From: Flavobacteriaceae bacterium
GTDB lineage: Bacteria; Bacteroidota; Bacteroidia; Flavobacteriales; Flavobacteriaceae
Assembly: GCA_021739635.1 (NCBI GenBank)
Contig: JAIPBH010000010.1
Location: 62,001-126,000 of the forward strand
Reading direction: 5' to 3'
DNA: 64,000 bases
Positions within the stretch are counted from its first letter, which is position 1. Each line of letters begins with the position of its first letter. The notes beneath the pieces are model-generated. The model ran no database searches and was not told the origin of the DNA. It saw only the letters and a program-made list of their open reading frames with translations. Positions 16,474-25,083 of this stretch are shown one piece after another. A program made the translations under genes and the position numbers.

Positions 16474-16566
16474 AATAATCATCTAACATGTCAACATCTT
16501 TCGTTTGTATGTTTGCATTATTCGCATCCAACCTTGTTAGAACTGATTGTAAATTTAAGGAAATAA
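16474..16566 (+). pseudogene. Remnant of an M48 protease C-terminus
   Basis: The frame ending with TAA at 16564-16566 reads LTCQHLSFVCLHYSHPTLLE then LIVNLRK. The last codons of the intact gene at 14.7 kb read LTPHPAYVFMHYSHPTLLQR then IKNLRGHKL. DNA identity includes an unbroken run of 19 bases (TGCATTATTCGCATCCAAC) and continues codon by codon to NLR. Nothing upstream in the gap matches the rest of the protease. It is either what is left of a tandem duplicate, or the original 3' end displaced when the arylsulfotransferase gene was acquired. Confidence 0.8.
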
Positions 16567-16650
16567 CATCATTGCGAGGAGGCACGACCAAGCAATCTGT
16601 TTAATAAAATAAGAGCAAGTATCATGAGATTACTTTGTTCCTCGCAATGT
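16567..16650. repeat. Family B palindromic repeat (extra copy)
   Basis: The arm ATCATTGCGAGGAGGCACGA...CAAGCAATCTG and its inverse GAGATTACTTTGTTCCTCGC near 16626-16650 belong to the repeat family that fills 9346-9788. It directly abuts the M48 remnant. The next 100 bases, to 16750, hold no gene or clear signal. Confidence 0.8.
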
Positions 16651-16759
16651 TGTTGAGTTAGTAGTTGCGTTAACGATTGAACGTCATGTTTGAGCTCCCC
16701 GACCTGAGGAGGGAGCGAGTAGTGAAAGCGTGTTAAAACGCCCAAATAATTAAAAATTC

Positions 16760-16801
16760 AAAAATCGTCAATCAAAAATCGTCAATCAAAAATCGTCAAT
16801 C
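16760..16801 (+). repeat. Three tandem 14-bp units upstream of the DEAD-box helicase
   Basis: AAAAATCGTCAATC occurs three times in exact tandem, ending 13 bases before the helicase -7 element. The array covers the position where a -33 element would be expected. Confidence 0.9.
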
Positions 16802-16814
16802 AAAAATAATAATG

Positions 16815-16822
16815 TATCTTTG
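16815..16822 (+). promoter_or_regulatory. -7 element of the DEAD-box helicase gene
   Basis: TATCTTTG followed by GCCGC. It predicts an unusually long leader of about 120 bases before the ATG at 16951. Confidence 0.7.
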
Positions 16823-16868
16823 CCGCTTGAAATTTGGAGACAGATTTTAAATTCCTCAGAGTGAGGGT

Positions 16869-16919
16869 GTGTTACAAGAAGGTTAAGTTAAGTATGTCGA
16901 TTCGCTTCTTATGTAACAC
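16869..16919 (+). promoter_or_regulatory. Hairpin in the 5' leader of the DEAD-box helicase mRNA
   Basis: GTGTTACAAGAAG pairs with CTTCTTATGTAACAC, 13 paired bases with a two-base bulge, around a 23-base loop. It ends 31 bases before the start codon. Long structured leaders are known for cold-induced RNA helicase genes, so autoregulation or temperature control is a fair inference. Confidence 0.55.
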
Positions 16920-16950
16920 CACATAATAACATCGAATACTTATATTAAGA

Positions 16951-18852
16951 ATGAACACATTCCAAGAACTGGGTCTAAATGAAGACCTATTACGCGCTAT
17001 TACTGATTTAGGTTTTGAAACGCCTAGTGACGTACAAAACAAAACCATCCCTATTTTACTTGAAAAAGACGTTGATTTAGTTGCTTTGGCACAAACCGGA
17101 ACAGGTAAAACAGCTGCTTTTGGTTTTCCGATGCTTCAAAAAATAAATGTGGATAGCAGAACTACTCAAGGCCTTATTTTATCGCCAACTCGTGAGCTTT
17201 GTTTGCAAATTACCAATGAAATTAAATTGTATGGTAAATACTGTAAAGGATTAAACGTTGTTGCCATTTATGGTGGCTCTAGCATTACAGACCAAGCCAG
17301 AGACGTTCAAAGAGGTGCACAAATTATTGTGGCAACTCCAGGACGAATGAAAGACATGATAAGCAGAAAACTGGTTGACATCTCTAAAATTGAATATGCT
17401 GTTTTAGATGAAGCTGATGAAATGCTTAACATGGGATTTTATGAAGATATTACTGATATCTTATCATATACTCCAAAAGAAAAAAATACGTGGTTATTTT
17501 CAGCAACCATGCCTCAAGAGGTTTCAACCATTGCAAAAAAATTCATGAATAGCCCGGTAGAAATTACTGTTGGGAATAAAAATGAAAGCACCAATCAAGT
17601 AACTCATGAGTATTACTTGATAAACTCTAGAGATAGATATGACGCTTTAAAACGTTTGTCTGATGCTAATCCGGATATATTTTCTGTAGTTTTCTGTAGA
17701 ACTAAACGCGATACTCAAAAAGTTGCCGAACAACTTATTGAAGATGGTTATAGTGCTGCTGCTTTACATGGTGATTTAAGTCAGAATCAACGTGATTTAG
17801 TGATGAAATCTTTCAGAAACAAGCAAATTGAAATGCTGGTAGCTACAGATGTTGCTGCACGTGGTATTGATGTAGATGATATTACACACGTTATTAACTA
17901 TCAACTTCCTGATGAAATTGAAACGTACACACATAGAAGTGGACGTACAGGTAGAGCAGGAAAAACGGGTGTTTCTATGGTTTTAGTCTCAAAAAGTGAG
18001 GTTAGAAAAATAAAAAGTATTGAGCGTATCATTAAAAAAGAATTTGTTAAAAAAGAAATTCCTGATGGTATGGAAATTTGCGAAGTGCAACTCATGTCGC
18101 TTGCAAACAAAATTCACAATACAGAAATCAATCATGAAATTGATAAATACTTAACCAGTATTAATGAATTATTTGCAGAATCTAGTAAAGAAGACTTAAT
18201 CAAAAAATTCTTCTCAGTTGAATTTACACGTTTCTTTAATTATTACAAAAAAACTAAAAATTTAAATGTAGAAGGTTCTCCTTCAGACGAGAGAGAATTT
18301 TCTAAAGAATCTGACTCAACTCGCTACTTTATTAATGTTGGTAGTAAAGATGGATATGATTGGATGAGTTTAAAAGACTTCTTAAAAGATGTTTTAGAAC
18401 TAGGCAGAGATGATGTATTTAAAGTGGAAGTAAAAGACAGTTTTTCATTTTTTAATACCGAAAAAGAATTAAAAGAAAAGGTACTTGCCTTTTTTACCGA
18501 CTATAAACACGAAGGCCGTTTTGTAAATGTTGAAGTATCTGAAAACAGAGGTGGCGATAGAAATAGAAGCAGAAGCCGTGGACCAAGACGTGATGACAGA
18601 AGTGGCGGAGATAAAAGAGGTAGCGATAGACGTTCTTCAGGCGCTAGAAGTGATTTTGGTAACAGAAGTGATAGAAGAAGTTCGACAGGTGATTCTTCAA
18701 ACCGAGGAGAACGAAGAAGTCCTTCAAGTGACTCTGGAAACCGAAGCGAAAGAAGACGCTCCGATAGTAGTCCAAAGCCAAGACGTTCAGGCAGTTCAGA
18801 CTCAAAGTCATCAACTCCAAGCTTTGACAGACCAAGACGTTCAAGACGATAA
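16951..18852 (+). CDS. DEAD-box ATP-dependent RNA helicase with DbpA-type RNA-binding domain
   Basis: 633 residues. The two RecA domains carry the Q motif region (GFETPSDVQ), motif I AQTGTGKT (47-54), DEAD (153-156), SAT (184-186) and HRSGRTGRAG. A DbpA-like RNA-binding domain follows (about 455-530, INVGSKDGYDWMSLKDFLKDV to GRFVNVEVSENR). The tail from about 535 is a low-complexity Arg/Ser/Gly/Asp region, probably disordered and RNA-binding. By layout it is a CsdA/DeaD-like enzyme of ribosome assembly and mRNA remodelling, important in the cold in related bacteria. It has its own promoter, a long leader with a hairpin, and a terminator after it. Confidence 0.95.
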   Translation: MNTFQELGLNEDLLRAITDLGFETPSDVQNKTIPILLEKDVDLVALAQTGTGKTAAFGFPMLQKINVDSRTTQGLILSPTRELCLQITNEIKLYGKYCKGLNVVAIYGGSSITDQARDVQRGAQIIVATPGRMKDMISRKLVDISKIEYAVLDEADEMLNMGFYEDITDILSYTPKEKNTWLFSATMPQEVSTIAKKFMNSPVEITVGNKNESTNQVTHEYYLINSRDRYDALKRLSDANPDIFSVVFCRTKRDTQKVAEQLIEDGYSAAALHGDLSQNQRDLVMKSFRNKQIEMLVATDVAARGIDVDDITHVINYQLPDEIETYTHRSGRTGRAGKTGVSMVLVSKSEVRKIKSIERIIKKEFVKKEIPDGMEICEVQLMSLANKIHNTEINHEIDKYLTSINELFAESSKEDLIKKFFSVEFTRFFNYYKKTKNLNVEGSPSDEREFSKESDSTRYFINVGSKDGYDWMSLKDFLKDVLELGRDDVFKVEVKDSFSFFNTEKELKEKVLAFFTDYKHEGRFVNVEVSENRGGDRNRSRSRGPRRDDRSGGDKRGSDRRSSGARSDFGNRSDRRSSTGDSSNRGERRSPSSDSGNRSERRRSDSSPKPRRSGSSDSKSSTPSFDRPRRSRR

Positions 18853-18857
18853 TTTTT

Positions 18858-18890
18858 AAACCTCTTTGACAAAATCAAAGAGGTTTGTTA
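18858..18890 (+). terminator. Intrinsic terminator after the DEAD-box helicase
   Basis: A 12-bp stem AAACCTCTTTGA with its complement and a five-base loop, followed by GTTAATTTT. The T-run is weak but the stem is perfect. Confidence 0.75.
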
Positions 18891-18966
18891 ATTTTAAGTC
18901 AAAAATATGTTGATGGTATAAAAATTGGAACTTAGTTTACTATTTTTACATCTAATTAAACGTTTA

Positions 18967-19740
18967 ATGAAAAATCAGCTCATCTTTTTTACATGTATTC
19001 TTTTTACTGCATTTTGTTTTTCTCAAGAAATAACAACGGTAAAAGGTGTTGTAATAAATAGTGCTGATGATTCACCTCTTGAAAGTGTTAACATTGTTAA
19101 TTTAAATCAAGTTTTAGGGACTTCAACCAATGCGTCTGGTGAGTTTGAAATTAAAGCAAAACCTAATGACACCTTACATTTATCATACTTAGGTTTTAAA
19201 TCTATTAAAGTTAGAGTGACCAATGACTGGATGAAGTTTGGTAGCTCGAAAATTGAATTGACTGAAGTTGCTTTAGCTTTAGAAGAAATTGTTATCAATC
19301 AATTAAAACTTACTGGCTATTTAGAAGTTGACATCAAGCAAGTACCGGTAAATAATAATTACCGCTATAGTATTTCTGGTTTACCAAGTACGGGTTATGA
19401 AGCTAGTTCTCCATCTGCAATTACTAGGGTTTTAGGTTCTATATTCAATCCGGCAGATTTTTTAAATAGGATGTTTGGTAAAAAACCAAATGAAATGCGA
19501 AAGCTTAAAAAAATGAAGCAGGATGATGAAATTAGAAACATACTTGCATCAAGATTTGACAGAGAGATGCTAACAGCCTTACTTCAAGTTGACCGCATAG
19601 ATTTAGATGAAATTGTTAGTCAGTGTAATTATTCCAAAGGATTTATTCAAACAGCTAATGATTTGCAAATATTAGATGCTATAAGTGAGTGTTATGAAGA
19701 ATATAAATTATTAAGCAGAGGCAGAACTAATAGATTATAA
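18967..19740 (+). CDS. CarboxypepD_reg-like domain protein
   Basis: 257 residues from the ATG at 18967. A signal peptide (LIFFTCILFTAFCFSQ) is followed by a CarboxypepD_reg-like/CNA-B-type beta-sandwich (about 22-100): TTVKGVVINSADDSPLESVNIVN, LGTSTNASGEFEIKAKPNDTLHLSYLGFK. This fold begins most SusC-type transporters, but here no plug or barrel follows. The rest is helical and charged, with an internal GLPSTGYEASSPS loop. The role is unknown; a cell-envelope location is likely. Upstream in-frame codons from 18925 lack a start with better support. Its stop codon ends exactly where the convergent SRPBCC gene's stop begins. Confidence 0.82.
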   Translation: MKNQLIFFTCILFTAFCFSQEITTVKGVVINSADDSPLESVNIVNLNQVLGTSTNASGEFEIKAKPNDTLHLSYLGFKSIKVRVTNDWMKFGSSKIELTEVALALEEIVINQLKLTGYLEVDIKQVPVNNNYRYSISGLPSTGYEASSPSAITRVLGSIFNPADFLNRMFGKKPNEMRKLKKMKQDDEIRNILASRFDREMLTALLQVDRIDLDEIVSQCNYSKGFIQTANDLQILDAISECYEEYKLLSRGRTNRL

Positions 19741-20274
19741 TTATTCCTTTTCTAACAACGCTTTCAAGTTTTTTAAACCTTCTTCAAAATCTTTTCCAAC
19801 TGCTTTATCCAAATCATAAAACAGCATAAAAACGTTTGAGGGAAATTCATTTTTTCCAGAAAAAATCCAAGTAACTTTTGTTTCCATTCTTCCTAAATCT
19901 TCTGTTATAATAACAGATTGGGATTTTGATTTCCAAGGCTTAAAAAAAGTTAAGGTAGTTTCTATTTTATCATTTTTTGAAATACTTGTTATTTCTTGCT
20001 CACCAATTCCAACATCGCTATTTCCTTGCCATTTAGCAATAAATCCAACTTCTCCATCCACTCCATAAAACTCTTGTTTCATATAGGGATCTCTCTTTTT
20101 CCATGGAGACCAATGATCTTGATTTTTAATAAGTTTTAAATAATCAAAAACAGCAAAATGAGGTTTATCAATAACAATACTTTTGCTAATTATATAGTCA
20201 TTTGGAGCTATAAAATTAAGAATAACAATTATAGCTACTATAAGCAGAGAGATTATAAAAAAAATCATTAGCAA
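19741..20274 (-). CDS. SRPBCC/polyketide-cyclase-like membrane-anchored protein
   Basis: 177 residues. One N-terminal transmembrane helix (about 2-22) precedes a START/Bet v 1-like SRPBCC domain (SKSIVIDKPHFAVFDYLKLIKNQDHWSPW to FEEGLKNLKALLEKE). Such domains bind hydrophobic ligands; the ligand cannot be predicted. Its stop codon directly abuts that of the convergent gene with no spacer, so transcripts of the two genes must overlap at the 3' ends. No terminator is visible there. Confidence 0.85.
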   Translation of the reverse strand: MLMIFFIISLLIVAIIVILNFIAPNDYIISKSIVIDKPHFAVFDYLKLIKNQDHWSPWKKRDPYMKQEFYGVDGEVGFIAKWQGNSDVGIGEQEITSISKNDKIETTLTFFKPWKSKSQSVIITEDLGRMETKVTWIFSGKNEFPSNVFMLFYDLDKAVGKDFEEGLKNLKALLEKE

Positions 20275-20384
20275 TTAATTGGTTAGATAAAAATAAAAAT
20301 AAAGAAATTGAATTAAATAATATACATCTTTGTTGAAATTTTCTTATATTTTTATTTCAAATATTTAAAATCTAAATAAAAAAT

Positions 20385-21068
20385 TTGGAAAAGCACTTAG
20401 TAATATTAACTGGCGCTGGTATGAGTGCTGAAAGTGGACTAAAAACCTTTAGAGATGCTAATGGTTTATGGGAAGGACATGACGTTACTGAAGTTGCTAC
20501 TCCTGAAGGTTTTCAGGCGAATCCGGAATTAGTATTAGAGTTTTACAATCAAAGACGAAGACAACTACAACAAGTAAAACCAAATTCTGCACATTATGAT
20601 ATTGCTCAACTTGAGAAAAACTATAAAGTTTCAATAATTACCCAAAATGTTGATGATTTACACGAACGAGCTGGAAGTACAAATGTGATTCATTTGCATG
20701 GCGAATTACTTAAAGTAAGAAGTACTTTTGATGCTAAAGACATTCAAGAATGGAAAACAGATTTACTTTTAGGTAATACTTGCAAAAAAGGTTATCAACT
20801 AAGACCACATATTGTATGGTTTGGTGAAGCTGTTCCCATGATAGACGAAGCTATTGATATTTGTAACACGGCTGATATTTTACTTATTATTGGAACTTCC
20901 ATGCAAGTATATCCAGCAGCCAGTTTAATACATTATGTGCCACAGGGAATTCCAATGTACTTTATTGACCCAAAACCATCTTTAGAAAGCAAGCAAAACC
21001 TGATAGTAATTTCTGAAAGTGCTACATTTGGTGTAAAACAATTTATTGAACTTACAAAAAACTTATGA
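20385..21068 (+). CDS. cobB: Sirtuin-type NAD-dependent protein deacylase
   Basis: 227 residues with a TTG start. Family motifs: GAGMSAESGLKTFRD (NAD binding), TQNVDDLHERAG, HLHGE with the catalytic histidine, and LRPHIVWFGE. The Tyr54-x-x-Arg57 pair in FYNQRRRQ matches the acidic-acyl-binding pair of SIRT5/CobB class III enzymes, so desuccinylation is likely besides deacetylation. The zinc site is degenerate: where CobB has four cysteines, only one remains (in LGNTCKKGYQ), with Ser at the first position. No other start codon fits. The 3' end overlaps the convergent cysteine-cluster gene by six bases. Confidence 0.9.
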   Translation: MEKHLVILTGAGMSAESGLKTFRDANGLWEGHDVTEVATPEGFQANPELVLEFYNQRRRQLQQVKPNSAHYDIAQLEKNYKVSIITQNVDDLHERAGSTNVIHLHGELLKVRSTFDAKDIQEWKTDLLLGNTCKKGYQLRPHIVWFGEAVPMIDEAIDICNTADILLIIGTSMQVYPAASLIHYVPQGIPMYFIDPKPSLESKQNLIVISESATFGVKQFIELTKNL

Positions 21069-21671
21069 TGCGTTTTTAAATCCTTTAGGTAAAGGTCTGT
21101 AACAATAATAATTTAACACTTCTTCAATAGCAGTTTTAAGGGCATCATTAATGGGCAAAATGGTATTACCGAGACGAAAATCAATCTGATTGAGTTTCAT
21201 ATAATAATCTGTAAAAATGGGCACATATAATCCATTATTGATAGCTTCTTCAGTAGTTTTACAGCTTACACTTTGATCTTCTTTAATAATTTTGCACGTA
21301 GCAAGTCGTAATTTACCATATTTATCTTTATTGGCTGCATAGCCAAAAAGCCTGCAAATAAGTCCTCTATATTTATAATTACTACAACTTCCTTTGTGAT
21401 TATCTAACATTGAAAGTGGTTGATATATATGGCAAATAGTGTTAGATGTTTCGTTTAATTCAGTAAGTGCTTTTTGAGCTAAACCATTTAAAAAAAGATG
21501 AAACGCCCAAGGCAAAAACTCCAAAGGAGAAGCTTCAATATCAGGCTTTGTGCAGCATTTTCCACAACCAGTAATGCAATGTAAACTAGTTTGAGATTGA
21601 AATGTAGAAATTTCACCATCGAGCCGATCAAACAATTGTTCAATACGTCTCACTTTAGACCGTATAGACAT
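21063..21671 (-). CDS. YkgJ-family cysteine cluster protein
   Basis: 202 residues. The cysteine cluster of the YkgJ/FliB-like CxxCxxxCC family is seen in HCITGCGKCCTKPDIEASPLEF, with further cysteines in GSCSNYKYRGLICRLFGYA and LATCKII. The cluster probably binds zinc or an Fe-S centre; in FliB a related protein methylates lysines, but no methylation partner is visible here. A -7 element lies 58 bases upstream. The last codons overlap the end of the sirtuin gene, which is convergent. Confidence 0.87.
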   Translation of the reverse strand: MSIRSKVRRIEQLFDRLDGEISTFQSQTSLHCITGCGKCCTKPDIEASPLEFLPWAFHLFLNGLAQKALTELNETSNTICHIYQPLSMLDNHKGSCSNYKYRGLICRLFGYAANKDKYGKLRLATCKIIKEDQSVSCKTTEEAINNGLYVPIFTDYYMKLNQIDFRLGNTILPINDALKTAIEEVLNYYCYRPLPKGFKNAS

Positions 21672-21728
21672 TACTACCTAAAGAAAGGAATCAAAATAAA
21701 GAGTATTCATATAGCATGAATTTTTTTT

Positions 21729-21736
21729 CAAAAGTA
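21729..21736 (-). promoter_or_regulatory. -7 element of the YkgJ-family gene
   Basis: Minus-strand TACTTTTG. The 311-base gap at 21672-21982 holds this element and otherwise only AT-rich sequence. I see no gene, repeat or clear promoter for the plus-strand gene that follows. Confidence 0.5.
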
Positions 21737-21982
21737 AGGTATTTAAACACATGTTTTATGTTGGCATAATAATTTTTAAACTCTATTAAAAAATTGAAAC
21801 TAATGGTTTAAAATAGGCTCTTTTATTATTAAAAACTCAATAAAACCCTACCTAATTTTCATTTTCTGTTATAATTCAAAATAAGTTAATTAAATACCTT
21901 GAATCGCATCATTTTTTCTTCTAAATCATTTAATTTTAAATCTTTATAAATACTTTTTTTTATTTTTTAATTATAAAAACTT

Positions 21983-22771
21983 ATGTGGTTACGAGTTGGT
22001 TGCGAATTAACATTTGATATTGAAGTGGCCACGCCATTTATATTAATGTTACGTCCTAGAAGTGGAGCGCAACAATGGGTACAGCGTGATGAATATAAAA
22101 TTACTCCCAATGTTCCAATTATTGAATATACGGATGATTACGGAAATCTTTGCCAAAGACTTATTGCGCCTCCAGGTCACTTTTCTGTACATACCAAAGC
22201 CGATGTAAAAATTGAGGATTACGTAAAAGTATGTCCAGAAGCGCCCTTTATAGAAATACAAAATTTACCAAGCTCCGTTTTAAGTTACTTATTGCCCAGT
22301 AGATATTGTGAATCAGATCGTTTTAATGATTTAGCTATTAGCATAACAGCCAACCAAATACCAGGTTATGATCAAGTAGCGGCTATTGAAACATGGTTAC
22401 GCAACACCATTAGTTTTATACCAGGAAGCAGTGATTTTCCTATTTCTGCCGTAGAAGTCAACTTAAGGCAAATGGGCGTTTGCCGAGATTTAGCACATTT
22501 GGGAATTGCATTATGTAGAAGTTTAAGCATTCCAGCTCGAATGGTTGTAGGTTATTTACACCATTTAAATCCAATGGATATGCATGCTTGGTTTGAGGCT
22601 TATGTTGGTGAAAGTTGGTACACCTTTGATGCTACCCAAACAGGTGTAAAAGGAGGTTATGTTGCTATTGGTTATGGGCATGATGCTGCAGATGTAGCTG
22701 TTTTTAACCAATTTGGTCCGGCAGTTTACCCTATCAATCAAAAAGTAACTGTGAAACGTTTAAAAGATTGA
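21983..22771 (+). CDS. Transglutaminase-like cysteine protease family protein
   Basis: 262 residues. It has an N-terminal beta domain (about 1-95) and a transglutaminase core domain with the catalytic triad visible: Cys in [18 protein letters not shown], His in [12 protein letters not shown] and Asp in [10 protein letters not shown]. There is no signal peptide, so it is probably cytoplasmic. Family members cut or crosslink peptides, and some are found near circularly permuted ATP-grasp genes; no such partner is present here. The neighbour downstream is convergent. Confidence 0.9.
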   Translation: MWLRVGCELTFDIEVATPFILMLRPRSGAQQWVQRDEYKITPNVPIIEYTDDYGNLCQRLIAPPGHFSVHTKADVKIEDYVKVCPEAPFIEIQNLPSSVLSYLLPSRYCESDRFNDLAISITANQIPGYDQVAAIETWLRNTISFIPGSSDFPISAVEVNLRQMGVCRDLAHLGIALCRSLSIPARMVVGYLHHLNPMDMHAWFEAYVGESWYTFDATQTGVKGGYVAIGYGHDAADVAVFNQFGPAVYPINQKVTVKRLKD

Positions 22772-22836
22772 TTTTTTTTGAAATGATTTAGATTCCAACA
22801 AAAACAACATTCACTAATTTTATATGTAAAAAATAC

Positions 22837-24474
22837 TTATTTCTTTAAATCAATTTGCTTTAAATTTTCAATTCTATTTCTAATTAAGAAATCATCAATA
22901 GTTTCAAAATGCTCAATAACACGTTGGTCTTTAAATTCAAATACTTTTTGTGATAAACCTTGAAGAAAATCCCTATCGTGAGATACCAAAATCAAGGTGC
23001 CATCAAAGGCTTTTAAGGCTTCTTTTAACACATCTTTCGATTTTAAATCCAAGTGATTTGTAGGCTCATCAAGAATCAATAAATTAACCGGTTCTAAAAG
23101 AAGTTTCACCATAGCCAAACGCGTTTTTTCTCCACCAGAAAGCACGCTTACTTTTTTATCAATATCGTCACCTTTAAACATAAAACCACCTAAAATAGTT
23201 TTTATTTGTGTGCGAATATCGCCTTCGGCAACCTCATCAACCGTTTGAAAAATGGTTAAGTTTTCATCTAATAACGAAGCTTGATTTTGAGCAAAATACC
23301 CTACTTTAACATTATGACCTAAATGACATACGCCTTCTACATCAATTTCGCCCATAATAGCTTTAATCATGGTAGATTTTCCTTCACCGTTTCTACCAAC
23401 AAACGACACTTTTTCGCCACGAGAAATTGACATATTAGCATTTTTAAAAACCACATGACCCTCATAAGATTTTGACAAATCTTTAACGGTAACCGGATAA
23501 TCACCAGAGCGTGGTGCTGGTGGAAAACGTAGTTTTAAAGCCGACGTATCTACTTCATCAATTTCAATAATTTCCAATTTTTCAAGCATTCGCTCGCGTG
23601 AATTTACTTGATTTGTTTTAGAATACGTTCCTTTAAAACGTTCAATAAACGCCATGTTATCTGCAATAAATTTTTGCTGCTCGTTGTAGGCTTTTATTTG
23701 ATGTAAACGTCTGTCTTCACGTAATTGCAAATAATGTGAGTAGTTAGCTTTATAGTCGTAAATTCTTCCCATAGTAACTTCTATGGTTCGGTTAGTGATG
23801 TTATCAATAAATGCTTTGTCATGCGAAATGACCATAACCGCTTTTGCTTTGTTTATTAAAAAATCTTCTAACCAAATAACCGATTCAATATCAATATGGT
23901 TGGTAGGCTCATCTAATAAAATTAAATCGGGTTTTTGCAATAAAATTTTAACTAATTCAATACGCATGCGGTAACCACCACTAAATTCACTGGTTAATCT
24001 TGTAAAATCTTCGCGTTTAAAACCTAAACCTCGTAAGGCTTTTTCAACTTCAGCGTCAAAGTTAATTTCTTCGAGAGCATAATATTTTTCACCTAAATCT
24101 GAGACTTTTTCAATAATAGACATATAAGCATCAGACTCATAATCGGTTCTGGTTTCTAGCTCTTTATTAAGACGATTCATCTCATCTCTCATTTCAAAAA
24201 TATGCTTAAAAGCTTTAGAAGCTTCTTCAAAAACAGTACAATCATCTTCAGTTAATAAATGCTGTGGTAGATATGCTATTATGTTGTCTTTAGGATACCT
24301 AATATTACCGCGTGATGGTTTTTGCTCGCCAGCAATAATTTTCATCATCGTAGATTTTCCTGCACCATTTTTACCCATTAGGGCTATTTTATCATTCTCA
24401 TTAATAGCAAAGGACACCTCACTAAAAAGTGTTTGTCCACCAAATTCTACTGCTAACGCATCAATTGAAATCAT
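22837..24474 (-). CDS. ABC-F family ATPase (YbiT-like)
   Basis: 545 residues with two nucleotide-binding domains and no membrane segments. Domain 1 has Walker A GKNGAGKST and signature FSGGYRMR with LILLDEPTNHID. Domain 2 has GRNGEGKST, LSGGEKTR and LILDEPTNHLD. A charged linker (YLQLREDRRLHQIKAYNEQQ onward) joins them. ABC-F proteins bind the ribosomal E site and affect translation. Length and linker fit the YbiT group rather than EttA, and resistance variants cannot be ruled out by eye. A -7 element lies 19 bases upstream of the ATG. Confidence 0.93.
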   Translation of the reverse strand: MISIDALAVEFGGQTLFSEVSFAINENDKIALMGKNGAGKSTMMKIIAGEQKPSRGNIRYPKDNIIAYLPQHLLTEDDCTVFEEASKAFKHIFEMRDEMNRLNKELETRTDYESDAYMSIIEKVSDLGEKYYALEEINFDAEVEKALRGLGFKREDFTRLTSEFSGGYRMRIELVKILLQKPDLILLDEPTNHIDIESVIWLEDFLINKAKAVMVISHDKAFIDNITNRTIEVTMGRIYDYKANYSHYLQLREDRRLHQIKAYNEQQKFIADNMAFIERFKGTYSKTNQVNSRERMLEKLEIIEIDEVDTSALKLRFPPAPRSGDYPVTVKDLSKSYEGHVVFKNANMSISRGEKVSFVGRNGEGKSTMIKAIMGEIDVEGVCHLGHNVKVGYFAQNQASLLDENLTIFQTVDEVAEGDIRTQIKTILGGFMFKGDDIDKKVSVLSGGEKTRLAMVKLLLEPVNLLILDEPTNHLDLKSKDVLKEALKAFDGTLILVSHDRDFLQGLSQKVFEFKDQRVIEHFETIDDFLIRNRIENLKQIDLKK

Positions 24475-24492
24475 AATTTTTTTTTAAAGCCG

Positions 24493-24500
24493 CAAAGCTA
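24493..24500 (-). promoter_or_regulatory. -7 element of the ABC-F gene
   Basis: Minus-strand TAGCTTTG, 19 bases upstream of the start codon. Confidence 0.6.
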
Positions 24501-24571
24501 ATAAAAAGCAGGTTAGCAAAAAGAAAATTTATATTTATAAAAACTATTCACTTTCAATACATTATAAATAG

Positions 24572-24579
24572 TATCTTCG
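24572..24579 (+). promoter_or_regulatory. Candidate -7 element of the DnaJ-KTSC gene
   Basis: TATCTTCG, one base off the TAnnTTTG consensus, 24 bases upstream of the ATG at 24604, in the divergent gap with the ABC-F gene. Confidence 0.5.
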
Positions 24580-24603
24580 CGCCTTGTAAAAAAAATTCAC
24601 CTT

Positions 24604-25050
24604 ATGAAAAGAATTAACGAATACAAGAAACTGTTTAATGTTGAAAAAGACATTGATCTTAAACAATTAAAGACGACTTACAGAAACTTGGTAAAAGAGT
24701 GGCATCCTGATAAATTTCAAAAAGGTGATGATTTAGCTATAGAAGCAGAATTAATGAGTAGAAAAATTATAGATGGTTATCATTTTTTGGTAAGTATTGC
24801 ACCTGAAACCAAAGCGGCCAATTTAGAGGAGTACAACGAAACCATTAATACTGCCATTATAGATTGGCAACATAAAGGCATGCTTTTAGAAGTAACCTTT
24901 TTAGATGGTAACACATATGAGTTTTTTGGCGTTAACAAAGCTTTATTTACTAAATTTTATCAATCTGGCACATTAACACGTTTTGCAAAACGCAATATTT
25001 TCAACACTTACACTTATAGAAAAATTAAAAAAAGTGAGGTAGAGGCTTAG
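24604..25050 (+). CDS. DnaJ-domain protein with C-terminal KTSC domain
   Basis: 148 residues. The first 65 form a J-domain with the HPD motif (VKEWHPDKF), which would stimulate a DnaK-type ATPase. The second half (about 85-140) fits the KTSC fold: LLEVTFLDGNTYEFFGVNKALFTKFYQSG, ending FNTYTYRKIKK. KTSC domains resemble a lysyl-tRNA-synthetase-associated RNA-binding fold. Short DnaJ-KTSC fusions are a standard flavobacterial gene, with no assigned client. No signal peptide. Confidence 0.85.
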   Translation: MKRINEYKKLFNVEKDIDLKQLKTTYRNLVKEWHPDKFQKGDDLAIEAELMSRKIIDGYHFLVSIAPETKAANLEEYNETINTAIIDWQHKGMLLEVTFLDGNTYEFFGVNKALFTKFYQSGTLTRFAKRNIFNTYTYRKIKKSEVEA

Positions 25051-25083
25051 ACTTTTTAATTGCTGTTTTCTGTATTCTGCATC

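Noticed and set aside
18501..18878. 125-residue and other frames opposite the helicase tail
   Set aside because: Open only because the Arg/Ser/Gly-rich codons of the tail lack stops in the other frames.
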